Of a stretch of 64,000 nucleotides of DNA, positions 42,404 to 51,810 are shown in pieces. Below the pieces are notes generated by a model. That model had not been told where the DNA came from. It searched no databases and saw nothing but the letters and a program-made list of their open reading frames with translations. Position 1 is the first letter of the stretch. Each line of letters opens with the position of its first letter. The stretch spans positions 62,001 to 126,000 of the forward strand of contig NZ_BAMS01000001.1 in NCBI RefSeq assembly GCF_000616095.1. Reading direction: 5' to 3'. Source of the stretch: Sneathiella glossodoripedis JCM 23214. Lineage in GTDB: Bacteria; Pseudomonadota; Alphaproteobacteria; Sneathiellales; Sneathiellaceae. The translations under genes were made by a program, and so were the position numbers.

Positions 42404-42972
42404 TCCAAACTGCGTTTCATGATTTCAAAAGACCTTTGCTTTAGCTCGCCTTCAGCATTCCCAAAAGGTACGAATGACTTTTTATCTTTGATTTGATCGT
42501 AATGGTGCAACGCCCAGTATACTGTTGGAAATGCGAGCTCTTCCCATGGGATTTCAGTCCACTTAAACAACCCGACTTCCAATGATTCCGGGCCCGGAGA
42601 TATTTCTTCGCTAACCAACTCAGCCCGATACATAAGCTGAACCTGACTAATATGAGTAATATTGTAGACACCAAGGAGATCGCGAATCCGAATATTGGCG
42701 TTAGCCTCCTCATAGGCTTCGCGGATTGCACCTTCTTCTGTGGTTTCTTTTTGTTCCATATAGCCGGCAGGCAAGGTCCAAAACTGTTTACGAGGATGAA
42801 TTGCGCGGCGACACAACAAGAACCGATCTTCAAAAGTCACCACCGAACCAACAACTATTTTTGGGTTTACATAATGCACCCAACCACAATCTCTGCAGAC
42901 ATCCCGTTCAACATTATCGCCTTCCGGAATTTCACGCTTAAATCCATAATCTGAAGGGTTCGGGGATGTCAC
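42400..42972 (-). CDS. NUDIX hydrolase
   Basis: NUDIX pyrophosphatase of 190 residues. The Nudix box is GYMEQKETTEEGAIREAYEE, with the conserved REAxEE core; the Gly after it is replaced (EANAN), as in several ADP-ribose/NADH-type enzymes. A partial zinc-ribbon-like CRDCG precedes it (residues 26-30). The C-terminal half has LFKWTEIPWEELAFPTVYWAL. The substrate cannot be read from sequence. It is convergent with the DUF3445 gene. Confidence 0.88.
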   Translation of the reverse strand: MTSPNPSDYGFKREIPEGDNVERDVCRDCGWVHYVNPKIVVGSVVTFEDRFLLCRRAIHPRKQFWTLPAGYMEQKETTEEGAIREAYEEANANIRIRDLLGVYNITHISQVQLMYRAELVSEEISPGPESLEVGLFKWTEIPWEELAFPTVYWALHHYDQIKDKKSFVPFGNAEGELKQRSFEIMKRSLD

Positions 42973-43007
42973 TGGCTGGTCCTGTGTTTTTCAATCCTGA
43001 AATTTGG

Positions 43008-43196
43008 TCAAACGTTTATATCTAGCGTTCTGCCGATACCACTAAAGGTCATGTCAGGGCGCTGGACACCAATCGCAGTGGGCCTATCCGGTTTTTGAAC
43101 TTCCTTGATCTGCCTTGGATTGTTCTGATCACCTTGTGCATAAGTGCCCGCGGACATACTGACGCTATTTGATAAAGTCCCTGAAATTCTGACCAT
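43008..43196 (-). CDS. Small hypothetical protein downstream of ccmI
   Basis: A 62-codon reading frame between ccmI and the NUDIX gene, in the direction of the ccm genes. It starts MVRISGTLSNSVSMSAGTY and ends SGIGRTLDINV. It is Ser/Gly/Pro/Gln-rich, with no hydrophobic segment and no known motif, and looks partly disordered. A GGAG lies three bases before the ATG with GGGGG further up. It could be the last gene of the ccm transcript or a chance frame. Confidence 0.4.
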   Translation of the reverse strand: MVRISGTLSNSVSMSAGTYAQGDQNNPRQIKEVQKPDRPTAIGVQRPDMTFSGIGRTLDINV

Positions 43197-43243
43197 TTAC
43201 TCCAAAACCCCCAATGCAGATTTCTATCCGCTTGTCCAATTTA

Positions 43244-44623
43244 TCAATTTCGTGGGTTCTGGGAAAGGGACTTTATCGCTTCGGTCACATTTGCATGAAG
43301 TGTGCTATCTGTTGGTACCAGCTCCAACATCCTTTGCCAATGCAATTTAGCCTGTTTGGAGTTACCGGCCAATGCCTCACTTACACCAACATACCAATGC
43401 GCCTCCGCTACGCTATCATCAAGAGCAAGAACGCGGCGATAAATTTCAATAGCAGCTGTTGGCGGCTCTTTTGACTGATTGCCTCTGATCAATGACAAGG
43501 CTTGCATAACAAGCGGTTCAACATTTTGTGGCTGTAACCTTGCGGCCTGTTCATATGCACTGGCGGAAAGTTGAAATTTTTGCTGAGTAGCATACGCTTT
43601 TCCTAATCGCATCAACCCATCGAACTCTGGCGTCTCCCGCATACGCTCTGCAAGGCCGGCCACCATATTTTCAATCATTTCCTGACGATCAGCGGCACTC
43701 ATTTCAGCTGCAGCTTCCATTTCCGCACGGGTTGGACCATTCCTCTCAACAGCAGTTGCATTGCTGGCAAGTAAATCCGAAATATCGCGGTCCAGCTCTT
43801 TGGCACTGCGCTCAATTCTCTCACGGAGCAGAGGCATAAATGGCGCATCGGAAGCACTATCCTGATAAAGTTCCATCCACTGTTCTAGTGCAGTTTCTAG
43901 GTTCCCATTCTGCGCTTCATAAACGGCGAGATAATAGCGCGCGCCGGGATGTAACGGATCGATTTGGTACGCCTTCTTGAAATTCTCTAGTGCGACTTCA
44001 CTAACGGTACCACCTGCCAAATAATAAAAGTTTTCCGCGGCACCAACAAATAACTCCGCATCCTTGGGCGCCAGTCTGGTCGCCTGCAGGTAGGTCTTGG
44101 CTGCATCCTCAAATCTTTCCATCCGCGATAAAGTGCGGGCAAGCAATACCCAACCGTCAATATTTTCTGGGTTCTCCTGAAGTTTCTCAGCCAGTCTTTT
44201 GACCAAACTATTCAGATCCTGCCCCGCTAAATCTCTTTTTTCCTGGTCAATATTACGTTCGGCCAGCGGCTTTGACGGTAAATGCGGTGAACCTGTCATA
44301 AAATACAACGAGAAGCTTCCTACAAGCACAACAGATGCAATCGCAATTGCAAGGAGAAATTGAGGTCCACCGCTATAGGACTTCAGACTTCCTGACCGGC
44401 TTGCCTTCAATATCCGTCTTTGAACTTCAAGGCGGACTGGCTCAGCTTCTTCTTCACTCAAGACACCTCTGGAAATATCCGCATCCAGTTCTGCCAACTG
44501 TGATTTATAAACATCCAGTCCTTCTAACTTGTGATTTTCACCCTGGCCGCCTGGCCTAAAGAAGGGCAGCAGCAGGATAGTGAGCGCAATCAAACTAATG
44601 ATAACGAGTACAACCCAAATCAT
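43244..44623 (-). CDS. ccmI: Cytochrome c biogenesis protein CcmI (TPR type)
   Basis: Apocytochrome-chaperone subunit of the System I heme-lyase complex. The 459-residue product has two N-terminal hydrophobic segments (1-23 and about 92-113) around a cytoplasmic loop, then a long periplasmic domain of TPR repeats (e.g. NIDGWVLLARTLSRMERFEDA, AEAHWYVGVSEALAG). Its start overlaps the ccmH stop as ATGA. It is the last clear ccm gene. Confidence 0.92.
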   Translation of the reverse strand: MIWVVLVIISLIALTILLLPFFRPGGQGENHKLEGLDVYKSQLAELDADISRGVLSEEEAEPVRLEVQRRILKASRSGSLKSYSGGPQFLLAIAIASVVLVGSFSLYFMTGSPHLPSKPLAERNIDQEKRDLAGQDLNSLVKRLAEKLQENPENIDGWVLLARTLSRMERFEDAAKTYLQATRLAPKDAELFVGAAENFYYLAGGTVSEVALENFKKAYQIDPLHPGARYYLAVYEAQNGNLETALEQWMELYQDSASDAPFMPLLRERIERSAKELDRDISDLLASNATAVERNGPTRAEMEAAAEMSAADRQEMIENMVAGLAERMRETPEFDGLMRLGKAYATQQKFQLSASAYEQAARLQPQNVEPLVMQALSLIRGNQSKEPPTAAIEIYRRVLALDDSVAEAHWYVGVSEALAGNSKQAKLHWQRMLELVPTDSTLHANVTEAIKSLSQNPRN

Positions 44624-45135
44624 TTTCGCCCCCCATCCTTGCCAGAACCCAACATTTTTTCGAGCTCCGCTTCCTCTTCCGGAGATAAAGGGGCTAGATT
44701 AGCGTTTTCAGCTGTAGGATTTTGCCTGCTACGCAAAAATCTCACGACAAAGACACCCCCAAGAACAAGGGCCACAAAAGGAAAGACCCACAACATAATT
44801 GTTCTCAACCGAAAAGGGGGGTTCAACAAAACCCAGTCACCATAACGCGACACAAGAAATTGACGAACTTCTTCATCGCTGTCGCCAGCGGAAATGCGCT
44901 CTCGCACAATGGATCGGAGATCTTTTGCTAGATCCGCGTTGCTATCCATAATGGACTGGTTTTGGCATACGAGACAGCGAATACCTTCCGCCAGATTTCG
45001 CGCCCGTTCTTCAAGCCTAGGATCATCCAAACGCTCTTCGACAAAGACGGCCTTCGCCTGCATATTCCAGAAAAACACCAGCGCAAATACCAAAGAAATT
45101 TGCCAGGCACCTGCTTTCCATTTAATCCAAGACAT
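44620..45135 (-). CDS. ccmH: Cytochrome c biogenesis protein CcmH (thioredoxin-like)
   Basis: Membrane-anchored thioreductase that keeps apocytochrome CxxCH cysteines reduced for heme attachment. The product is 171 residues from the ATG at 45135, which overlaps the ccmG stop (TGATG); a GTG one codon earlier is ignored. It has a signal/anchor at about 10-29, the redox motif C54-L-V-C57 (RCLVCQNQS), and a C-terminal membrane helix (TIMLWVFPFVALVLGGVFVV). Confidence 0.95.
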   Translation of the reverse strand: MSWIKWKAGAWQISLVFALVFFWNMQAKAVFVEERLDDPRLEERARNLAEGIRCLVCQNQSIMDSNADLAKDLRSIVRERISAGDSDEEVRQFLVSRYGDWVLLNPPFRLRTIMLWVFPFVALVLGGVFVVRFLRSRQNPTAENANLAPLSPEEEAELEKMLGSGKDGGRK

Positions 45136-45668
45136 CACCCTTGCCTCTGTGCCAGCCGGGGTAATATCTTTTCTTTAAGATCCTTGTCCGTAATCGGCCC
45201 TATAATTTTGTCCAGTATTGTACCATCAGGCCCCATAATAAAGGTTTCGGGTACGCCATATACTCCAAAATCAATCCCAACTCTGCCTTTCAAATCCATA
45301 CCGGTTCGTGTGTAGGGGTTACCGTGTTTGGCAAGCCATTCAGCAGCAGCGGTTGGTGTATCCTTATAATTAAGCCCATAAATTTCAACCTGTCCGTTCC
45401 GGCTTAAATCCATAAGAACCGGATGCTCCGCAAGACAGGCGACACACCACGACGCAAAAACATTCAGCAAAGTAATTTTGCCATCTTGCAGGTGAGCGGA
45501 AGAAAGATCATCTCCAAAACCTGGCACCGCTGATAGCGAAAACTCGGGCGCTTTTTTGTCAATTAATTCAGACGGAATCTCTGTCGGGTCTAAATAAAAA
45601 AGGGCATACAGCATCACCAGCGCGATTGCCGTAAATGTCAATATAGGTGCAAGAAACTTTACTTTCAT
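45135..45668 (-). CDS. ccmG: Periplasmic thiol:disulfide oxidoreductase CcmG/DsbE
   Basis: Membrane-tethered thioredoxin of the cytochrome c maturation pathway. The product is 177 residues, with an N-terminal membrane anchor (about 6-26), the redox site WCVAC with C75 and C78 in NVFASWCVACLAEHP, and the cis-Pro region GVYGVPETFI. It starts in a 4-base overlap with ccmF. Confidence 0.95.
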   Translation of the reverse strand: MKVKFLAPILTFTAIALVMLYALFYLDPTEIPSELIDKKAPEFSLSAVPGFGDDLSSAHLQDGKITLLNVFASWCVACLAEHPVLMDLSRNGQVEIYGLNYKDTPTAAAEWLAKHGNPYTRTGMDLKGRVGIDFGVYGVPETFIMGPDGTILDKIIGPITDKDLKEKILPRLAQRQG

Positions 45669-47649
45669 CCGGCCGCTCCAACACCTGCAATGGGTTTTTT
45701 GGCTCCTCTGGCTGCGCCTATTCTAAAGCGCCGATCACTTAAGCTGAATAAGCCACCTATAAACATCACGATAGAGCCACCCCAGATCCAAGATACAAAT
45801 GGCTTGTGATATATACGTGTTGCATAGCCGCCTTGACCATCTTCTTCACCAATCACAACATACAGATCTGCCGACAGCATCGGCCAAATTGCGGCTTCAG
45901 TCGTTTCCATCGGAGGGTTTTGATACACGCGTTGTTCCGGCTGCAATGTCACTATGTCATGACCATTTTTACTTGCCACAAATTTTCCGCGCAGAATATC
46001 GTAATTTGGCCCGACAGCTTTTTCTGCACCCTTAAAGGTAAATTCGTACCCACCAACAGTTGCCGTTTCACCTGTTTTCATCACGTCAAGACGTTCGCTT
46101 TGCCAGGCTTCTGACGCGGTAATACCCAGGATGATCATAGCGACACCCAAATGCGCAATAGACATGCCATAAGCACTACGAGGCAAGTTCTTCGCCCGTC
46201 GCATACTTTCCGAGACAGCCACTTTAAACAGCTTTATGCGCCCGGCCCACTCAATAAATACCGCCGCGGTCAACCAAGCGAAGAGACTCATCCCGACAAA
46301 CGCCAAAATCGGCCCTTCATCAACTAGCCACCAAGTTATTCCCAAAACAAACAACACGAAAATCAAAGCGAATTTCAAGCGAGCAAAAACGCCGTTCAGG
46401 TCTGCGCGTTTCCAAGGTAAAAACGGTCCGACCGCCAACGCAACCACCAACGGGATGGCGAGAGGAAGAAACGTCGCATTAAAAAAGGGCGGTCCAACAG
46501 AAACCTTCGCCCCTGAAAACGCATCAAGGAACAAAGGATATAGCGTACCCAGAAGCACAGTTGCCGCCGCGGTTGATAATAACAGATTGTTCAGAACCAA
46601 CGCCCCTTCACGGCTAATAGGCGCGAACAGTCCTCCCCCCTTCATATGAGGTGCCCTGACTGCGTAAAGGGTTAAGGAACCACCAACGACAACACACAAA
46701 AAGGCAAGAATGAAAACGCCACGGCTGGGTCAGTTGCAAACGCATGTACAGAATTTAGAACGCCGGATCTAACAAGGAAGGTCCCTAGGAGCGAAAAGCT
46801 GAACGCTATAATCGCCAACAAAATAGTCCAATTTTTCAGCGCATCCCTTTTTTCAACAACAATCGCTGAATGCAAGAGTGCAGTTGCGACCAACCAAGGC
46901 ATAAAGGAAGCATTTTCGACCGGATCCCAAAACCACCAACCTCCCCAACCGAGTTCATAGTAGGCCCACCAGGAACCTAAAGCTATCCCGAGCGTTAAAA
47001 ACCCCCATGCCGCCAAAGTCCAGGGACGCACCCAACGAGCCCAGGCCGGATCTACTTTGCCTTCAATCAATGCCGCAATGGCAAATGAAAAAGTAACGGA
47101 AAGCCCAACATAGCCCAGATACAGAAACGGTGGGTGAAATGCCAGACCCGGGTCTTGCAGAAGCGGATTTAACCCCCGCCCCTCAAAAGGTGCGGGATCG
47201 AGCCGCTCAAATGGATTTGAGGTAAACAGTATAAACAACAGGAAACCAAGACCAATCAGACCTTGAATAGATAACACTCTGGACTTCAAGGTAAGTGGAA
47301 GCTGTTGTCCGAATGCCGCCACAGCGAACCCAAACAGCGCTAATATCCAAGCCCATAGCAGCAACGAACCTTCGTGATTTCCCCAAACTCCACTGATTTT
47401 ATAAAGGAGCGGTTTTAACGAATGAGAGTTTTCGGCCACATTCGCAACCGAAAAATCGCTTCCCAGATAGGCAATCGTGAGCGCAACAAAACTGATTGTC
47501 ACGGCAATAAACTGGACAAGCGCCGCGCTGCTGGCAAAGCGCATTTGTATCAAGTTGCCACTACTTGCCCCGACAAGTGGAATACTTCCTTGCAATACTG
47601 ATACAACAAGCGCAAGAAGCAATCCAAACTGACCAATTTCACCGATCAT
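45665..47649 (-). CDS. ccmF: Heme lyase subunit CcmF, with an apparent 1-base frameshift
   Basis: Large membrane protein that attaches heme to apocytochrome c. The first frame from 47649 gives the N-terminal half, including the WWD motif ([19 protein letters not shown]) and ending in VHAFATDPA. It then shifts and stops at 46672. The second frame contains [16 protein letters not shown] and the C-terminal helices and periplasmic loop to 45665. One missing C at 46723-46724 restores [19 protein letters not shown], the expected family stretch, for about 662 residues. Start and stop overlap ccmE and ccmG by four bases each. A sequence error is the likeliest reading, since the rest of the Ccm system is intact. 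Confidence 0.93.
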
Positions 47650-48089
47650 TCATCGCCCGCCTGTTCTTGCCAATGGCCCGCTTCTTTCAAACTTTCAGCG
47701 ACCTCGGGCGGCATATAATTTTCATCATGTTTAGCCAGAACATTACTAGCAACAAAGGTACCGTTCTCATCAAATTGTCCTTCAGCTACGACCCCCTGCC
47801 CCTCACGAAACAAATCTGGGACAAGGCCCCGATACTTCACGGGAATACTCTCAGCCAGATCTGTCACATTAAAGGAAATATCAACACCCTGCTTTACATA
47901 ACTTCCCTCTTCCACCAGTCCACCAAGACGAAATGTTCTTCCGGGCGGCACAGGTTTTTCAACAAGATCAGAAGGACTGTGAAAAAAGACCAGACTATCT
48001 TCAAAAGCGTTCAAGACAAGAGCGGCGGCTAGTCCCAAAATACCAACCGATAATAAGACGACAACCAGTCTGCGGCGTTTACGTGTCAT
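47646..48089 (-). CDS. ccmE: Cytochrome c maturation heme chaperone CcmE
   Basis: Periplasmic heme chaperone that binds heme covalently and hands it to CcmF. The product is 147 residues, with a membrane anchor (about 7-28), an OB-fold body, and the heme-binding pair H121 and Y125 in [13 protein letters not shown]. It overlaps both neighbours by four bases (ATGA). Confidence 0.96.
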   Translation of the reverse strand: MTRKRRRLVVVLLSVGILGLAAALVLNAFEDSLVFFHSPSDLVEKPVPPGRTFRLGGLVEEGSYVKQGVDISFNVTDLAESIPVKYRGLVPDLFREGQGVVAEGQFDENGTFVASNVLAKHDENYMPPEVAESLKEAGHWQEQAGDE

Positions 48090-48280
48090 TCTATTTCCTG
48101 TCGAATATTTCCTCGGCGGCGCGCATCTCGTCTAGCTTCCTCCAGAGGGGCCAGCTCACGCTCTATTTTCTTCAAGTTACGCAAACTGATAACCGTAAGC
48201 GTTACTAGCACCAGCGCCGAGACGCCATAAGACGCCCAGATAAAAACACCATATCCACCCATATGTAGAAAATCGCTCAC
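48086..48280 (-). CDS. ccmD: Heme exporter subunit CcmD
   Basis: Small one-helix membrane protein (64 residues) that helps release holo-CcmE from the CcmABC complex. It has the family N-terminus DFLHMGGYGVFIWASYG, one hydrophobic helix and a charged cytoplasmic tail. Its position between ccmC and ccmE supports the call. Confidence 0.9.
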   Translation of the reverse strand: MSDFLHMGGYGVFIWASYGVSALVLVTLTVISLRNLKKIERELAPLEEARRDARRRGNIRQEIE

Positions 48281-48388
48281 GACCCAAAACCTGCTACCAG
48301 ACCATTATTCAAATCAAACGTTATATAATCGTTCTTCCACTTATTTCAAAGAAACTGCTACGCAATGCGTCACAATGACGCGAAACCA

Positions 48389-49120
48389 CTATTCCTGCAG
48401 CTTGTTCATCTGCAAAAGCCTTAACCGCCGCGCTAGTATTTCCGATTTAACGCGGACAATGAACAGGGACATAAACAAGCTCATATAGGCTGCAGCCATC
48501 ACCAGTAGCGGAATAAGTATGGAGCTGTGTATCTTCGGTCCATCCATTGTGGCAACGCTGGCTGGCTGGTGTAGTGTATTCCACCAATCAACAGAAAACT
48601 TGATTATGGGAATATTGATCACCCCGACCAGTACAAGAATGGCTGCCGCTTTGGCCGCCTTGGAAGGGTCGTCAAAACTTTCCCATATGGCCATATATCC
48701 CAGATACAGGAAAAACAGAATGAGTACACTGGTTAGGCGTGCATCCCACACCCAATATGTACCCCACATCGGTTGCCCCCAAAGGGCGCCAGTTACCAAC
48801 GCAAGGAAAGTAAAGCACGCTCCAATGGGCGCCGCCGCCTTGGCCGAAAGATCAGCTACAGGGTGCTTCCATATCAATCCCACAGCGGATGAAATTGCCA
48901 TCATTGTGTAAATCGAAAGTGCCATCCAAGCAGCTGGCACATGAATAAACATAATTCTTACCGTATCACCTTGCTGATAATCCTCTGGCGATACAAAGAG
49001 CCCAAGATATAAACCTGCGATCAATAAAACGGCCGTGGAGATCGCAACCCACGGGAATATTGCACCCATGATCCGCAGGAAACGTGCGGGATTGGCATAT
49101 CTATGTAGATCAATTGCCAT
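48389..49120 (-). CDS. ccmC: Heme exporter membrane protein CcmC
   Basis: Heme-handling membrane subunit that loads heme onto CcmE. The product is 243 residues with six hydrophobic helices, the tryptophan-rich periplasmic WWD-type motif WGTYWVWDARLTS (about 122-134), and flanking histidines (MFIHVPAAWM, WNTLHQPAS) that serve as heme ligands in the family. It lies 36 bases after ccmB; a 108-base gap separates it from ccmD. Confidence 0.95.
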   Translation of the reverse strand: MAIDLHRYANPARFLRIMGAIFPWVAISTAVLLIAGLYLGLFVSPEDYQQGDTVRIMFIHVPAAWMALSIYTMMAISSAVGLIWKHPVADLSAKAAAPIGACFTFLALVTGALWGQPMWGTYWVWDARLTSVLILFFLYLGYMAIWESFDDPSKAAKAAAILVLVGVINIPIIKFSVDWWNTLHQPASVATMDGPKIHSSILIPLLVMAAAYMSLFMSLFIVRVKSEILARRLRLLQMNKLQE

Positions 49121-49156
49121 GTCCGTTTAACTCTCTCTCATACAAACTCAGGCTTC

Positions 49157-49822
49157 CTATTCCACAGCCAGACGAAGCGCTGCTGCAGACGCAAATGGGC
49201 ATAAAACCAACGCGCCCAATGTCAATCCGCCCAATAGCATCAAATGAGGGCTGATTGCCAACAGGGAAATTGCTGCCTCAACCGCTGCCACACCAAATAT
49301 CAATACGGGAATATACAATGGCAGGATCATTAACGACAAGAGAACACCACCGCGACGCATTGCCACAGTAAGTGCAGCACCGATCGAACCGATTAAACTT
49401 AAAACCGGGGAACCAATTAGAAGCGAAAGCACCAAGACCCAAATCCCATCTGCCACGATATTAAAGGTAATCGCTAGAACTGGAGCGATTAAAATCAGTG
49501 GGAGCACTGAAGAGATCCAATGTGCTGCCACCTTGGCAAGGACCATTAATTCTAACGGCAATGGGCCTTTCATCAGTTGTTCTAGTGTGCCGTCCTCATA
49601 ATCTGCCTGATATAATCGATCTAAAGTCAGCAAGCAGGACAGCAGCGCACCAACCCACAAAACACCAGGGCCAATTCTTGCAAGCACCGCCAACTCCGGC
49701 CCGACACCCAGTGGAAACAACGTCACTGCGATAATGAAAAAAGCAAGTGTCAGCGTGACAGCGCTCCCTTGTCGGTAAGCCAGGCGCAAGTCACGTTTCA
49801 GCAAGGCATAAAATGCGCTCAT
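49157..49822 (-). CDS. ccmB: Heme exporter permease CcmB
   Basis: Six-helix membrane subunit of the CcmAB ABC transporter, 221 residues. It has the family features LLTLDRLYQADYEDGTLEQL and LPLELMVLAKVAAHW, and a Gly-rich ALTVAMRRGGVLLSLMILPLYIPVLIF-like C-terminal part. It starts in a 4-base overlap with ccmA. Confidence 0.93.
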   Translation of the reverse strand: MSAFYALLKRDLRLAYRQGSAVTLTLAFFIIAVTLFPLGVGPELAVLARIGPGVLWVGALLSCLLTLDRLYQADYEDGTLEQLMKGPLPLELMVLAKVAAHWISSVLPLILIAPVLAITFNIVADGIWVLVLSLLIGSPVLSLIGSIGAALTVAMRRGGVLLSLMILPLYIPVLIFGVAAVEAAISLLAISPHLMLLGGLTLGALVLCPFASAAALRLAVE

Positions 49823-50439
49823 GACCCTGCCCCGGTATACTCATCCAGATTCAACAACTGAACATCATCAATTTCCAAATCCTGATGGGTTGCATAGAGC
49901 GCTAGTCCCCCATCTTCCAAATGAGCCCGTAAAAGATCGGTGAAAAGATCAATAAAGTGCACATCAAGCGAACTGATCGGTTCATCGAGAATCCAAATTT
50001 TGGAAGGGCAAGCAATTAACCTGGCCAGATTACTACGCTTTTTTTGCCCCGCTGAAAGTGAGCGAACTGGAAAATCAGCAATTTCTTCTATTTTAAATGC
50101 TTCAATGGCGGCTTCTATATTGTTCGGCCCCCGATATTTAGCCCAAAAAGAAAGATTTTCTCGAGGCGTCATGGACGTTTTCAAAGCATCCAGATGCCCT
50201 ATATATTCGAAACGCTTCAGAAATTCCACCGGTTCATCCAACACATCTTTTTGTTGCCATGAGATCTGACCAGAAGCTGGTTTCAACAGTTGGGCTATTA
50301 TCCGCAACAAACTCGACTTTCCAGTTCCATTGCGTCCCTTAACCCACAATGCCTGACCCGCTTTTACCGTGAAATTTACATCGCTAAAAATAATGCGTTC
50401 CTGACGAACACAGCCCAGATTTTCAACGATTAAGGTCAT
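49819..50439 (-). CDS. ccmA: Heme exporter ATP-binding protein CcmA
   Basis: ABC ATPase driving release of heme-loaded CcmE. The product is 206 residues, with Walker A KGRNGTGKSSLLR, the signature SLSAGQKKRSNLARL and Walker B IWILDEP. It is the first gene of the ccm run, so the promoter probably lies in the short gap at 50440-50461, or transcription starts within the preceding terminator region. Confidence 0.95.
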   Translation of the reverse strand: MTLIVENLGCVRQERIIFSDVNFTVKAGQALWVKGRNGTGKSSLLRIIAQLLKPASGQISWQQKDVLDEPVEFLKRFEYIGHLDALKTSMTPRENLSFWAKYRGPNNIEAAIEAFKIEEIADFPVRSLSAGQKKRSNLARLIACPSKIWILDEPISSLDVHFIDLFTDLLRAHLEDGGLALYATHQDLEIDDVQLLNLDEYTGAGS

Positions 50440-50458
50440 AAGCCCTACTTATTCAAAC

Positions 50459-50496
50459 AAAAAAGGAACAATCACTGACTACAGGATTGTTCCTTT
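50459..50496 (-). terminator. Intrinsic terminator after the PaaK-like gene
   Basis: A perfect 12-bp inverted repeat (50462-50473 and 50485-50496, AAAGGAACAATC/GATTGTTCCTTT) with an 11-base loop, followed on the minus strand by six U. It ends the transporter-ligase transcript before ccmA. Confidence 0.88.
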
Positions 50497-50519
50497 ATTC
50501 GCAATATGATTACGTTAAT

Positions 50520-51767
50520 CTATTCATATGTTCGCTGATCATCGATCACCTTGCCATCATTCACAAGAGAGCCGATTTCAACAAATTTCACATCCCCTTT
50601 TAGCTTGCAGAGATTTTGCAAGGTTGCGGCGACGTCTTTCTCCAACTCCTCAGATCCATTGGCCACCTCGCAGTGGAGCGTCATCTGATCCACATTATCT
50701 TTGCTTGTGACAACCAGCCGGACCTTTTTGATTTCATCATGTCGTTTCTGCACATCCACGACTGAGCCCGGATGAACAAACATCCCTTTGATCTTCGCCG
50801 TTTGGTCGGCACGGCCCATCCAGCCTTTGATGCGTGGCCCGGTGCGCCCACAAGCACTTTCACCGGGAAGAAACGCAGACATGTCACCAGTTCCAAAGCG
50901 GATCAACGGGTAGGTTTTATTAAATGTCGTGACAACAACTTCACCAACCTCACCAGGCGCAACCGGATCTCCTGTACCCGGGCGAACGATCTCAACTATG
51001 ATGCCTTCATCTATGGTCATCCCTTCCATAGCTTCAGTTTCATAAGCAATCAAACCCAGGTCCGCAGTTCCATAGGACTGAATGACGGTTTGCATTCCCA
51101 TATCTTTCAACTGCTGGCGTAACGATGGCGGCAATGCTTCCCCGCCAACACTCGCCACTTTCAGGGATGACATATCAGCGCCTGCTTCACGTCCTTTTTC
51201 AAGAAGGATTTTAAGGAATGATGGCGTTCCGACATAGGCTGTTGGCTTTAGCGTCTCAATGGCCTGCAATTGCATTTCGGTATTACCGATCCCGGCCGGA
51301 AATACCGGGCAACCAACTGCCCTCGCACCACTTTCCATCATATGTCCCGCTGGTGTCATATGATAGGAAAACGTATTATAGACTAGATCACCGGGGCGAA
51401 ATCCGGCTGCCCACATGGCACGTCCCATGCGAAAATAATCATCAACATCCTGAGCTGGTTCAAAAATAGGCCCAGGGGACATAAACAGGTTTGACATCTG
51501 CCCAATTTCCACACCGTTCAATCCACCAAGAGGCGGTGCAGATTTTTGGGTTGCAACCAGATCAGATTTTCGAGTTACCGGCAAACTCGCCAAATCCTCA
51601 AGGCTTTGAATATCTGAAGGACTAACATCTTTCAGCAAATCACCGAAATAAGTTGAATTTTCTTTGGCATGTGCGATTTGCGCCTGAAGCTGTTGCAGCT
51701 GGTCTTCTTGGCGCTGATCAGCTGATCGAGTTTCTAGCTCGTCATAAAATTTACCGGTTCTGGGCAT
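50520..51767 (-). CDS. Phenylacetate-CoA ligase family protein lacking the usual P-loop
   Basis: AMP-binding protein of the PaaK family, 415 residues. The adenylation-domain blocks SYGTADLGLIAYE, VVTTFNKTYPLIRFGTGDMS and the C-terminal MGRADQTAKIKGMFVHPG are present, and the C-terminal ACT-like subdomain looks complete. Where PaaK enzymes have the Ser/Thr/Gly-rich P-loop (type SSGTTGKP), this protein has MSPGPIFEP (residues 96-104), so phosphate binding must differ or activity may be lost. It is the last gene of the liv-type transporter run, 43 bases after livF. The substrate is unknown. Confidence 0.85.
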   Translation of the reverse strand: MPRTGKFYDELETRSADQRQEDQLQQLQAQIAHAKENSTYFGDLLKDVSPSDIQSLEDLASLPVTRKSDLVATQKSAPPLGGLNGVEIGQMSNLFMSPGPIFEPAQDVDDYFRMGRAMWAAGFRPGDLVYNTFSYHMTPAGHMMESGARAVGCPVFPAGIGNTEMQLQAIETLKPTAYVGTPSFLKILLEKGREAGADMSSLKVASVGGEALPPSLRQQLKDMGMQTVIQSYGTADLGLIAYETEAMEGMTIDEGIIVEIVRPGTGDPVAPGEVGEVVVTTFNKTYPLIRFGTGDMSAFLPGESACGRTGPRIKGWMGRADQTAKIKGMFVHPGSVVDVQKRHDEIKKVRLVVTSKDNVDQMTLHCEVANGSEELEKDVAATLQNLCKLKGDVKFVEIGSLVNDGKVIDDQRTYE

Positions 51768-51810
51768 TATTTTTCTCAGATTTATTCAGAAGTATGGAAA
51801 GGAAGCGTTT

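Noticed and set aside
47565-48032. 155-codon plus-strand frame across ccmE
   Set aside because: It lies wholly antisense to ccmE and ccmF, whose motifs and overlaps are clear.
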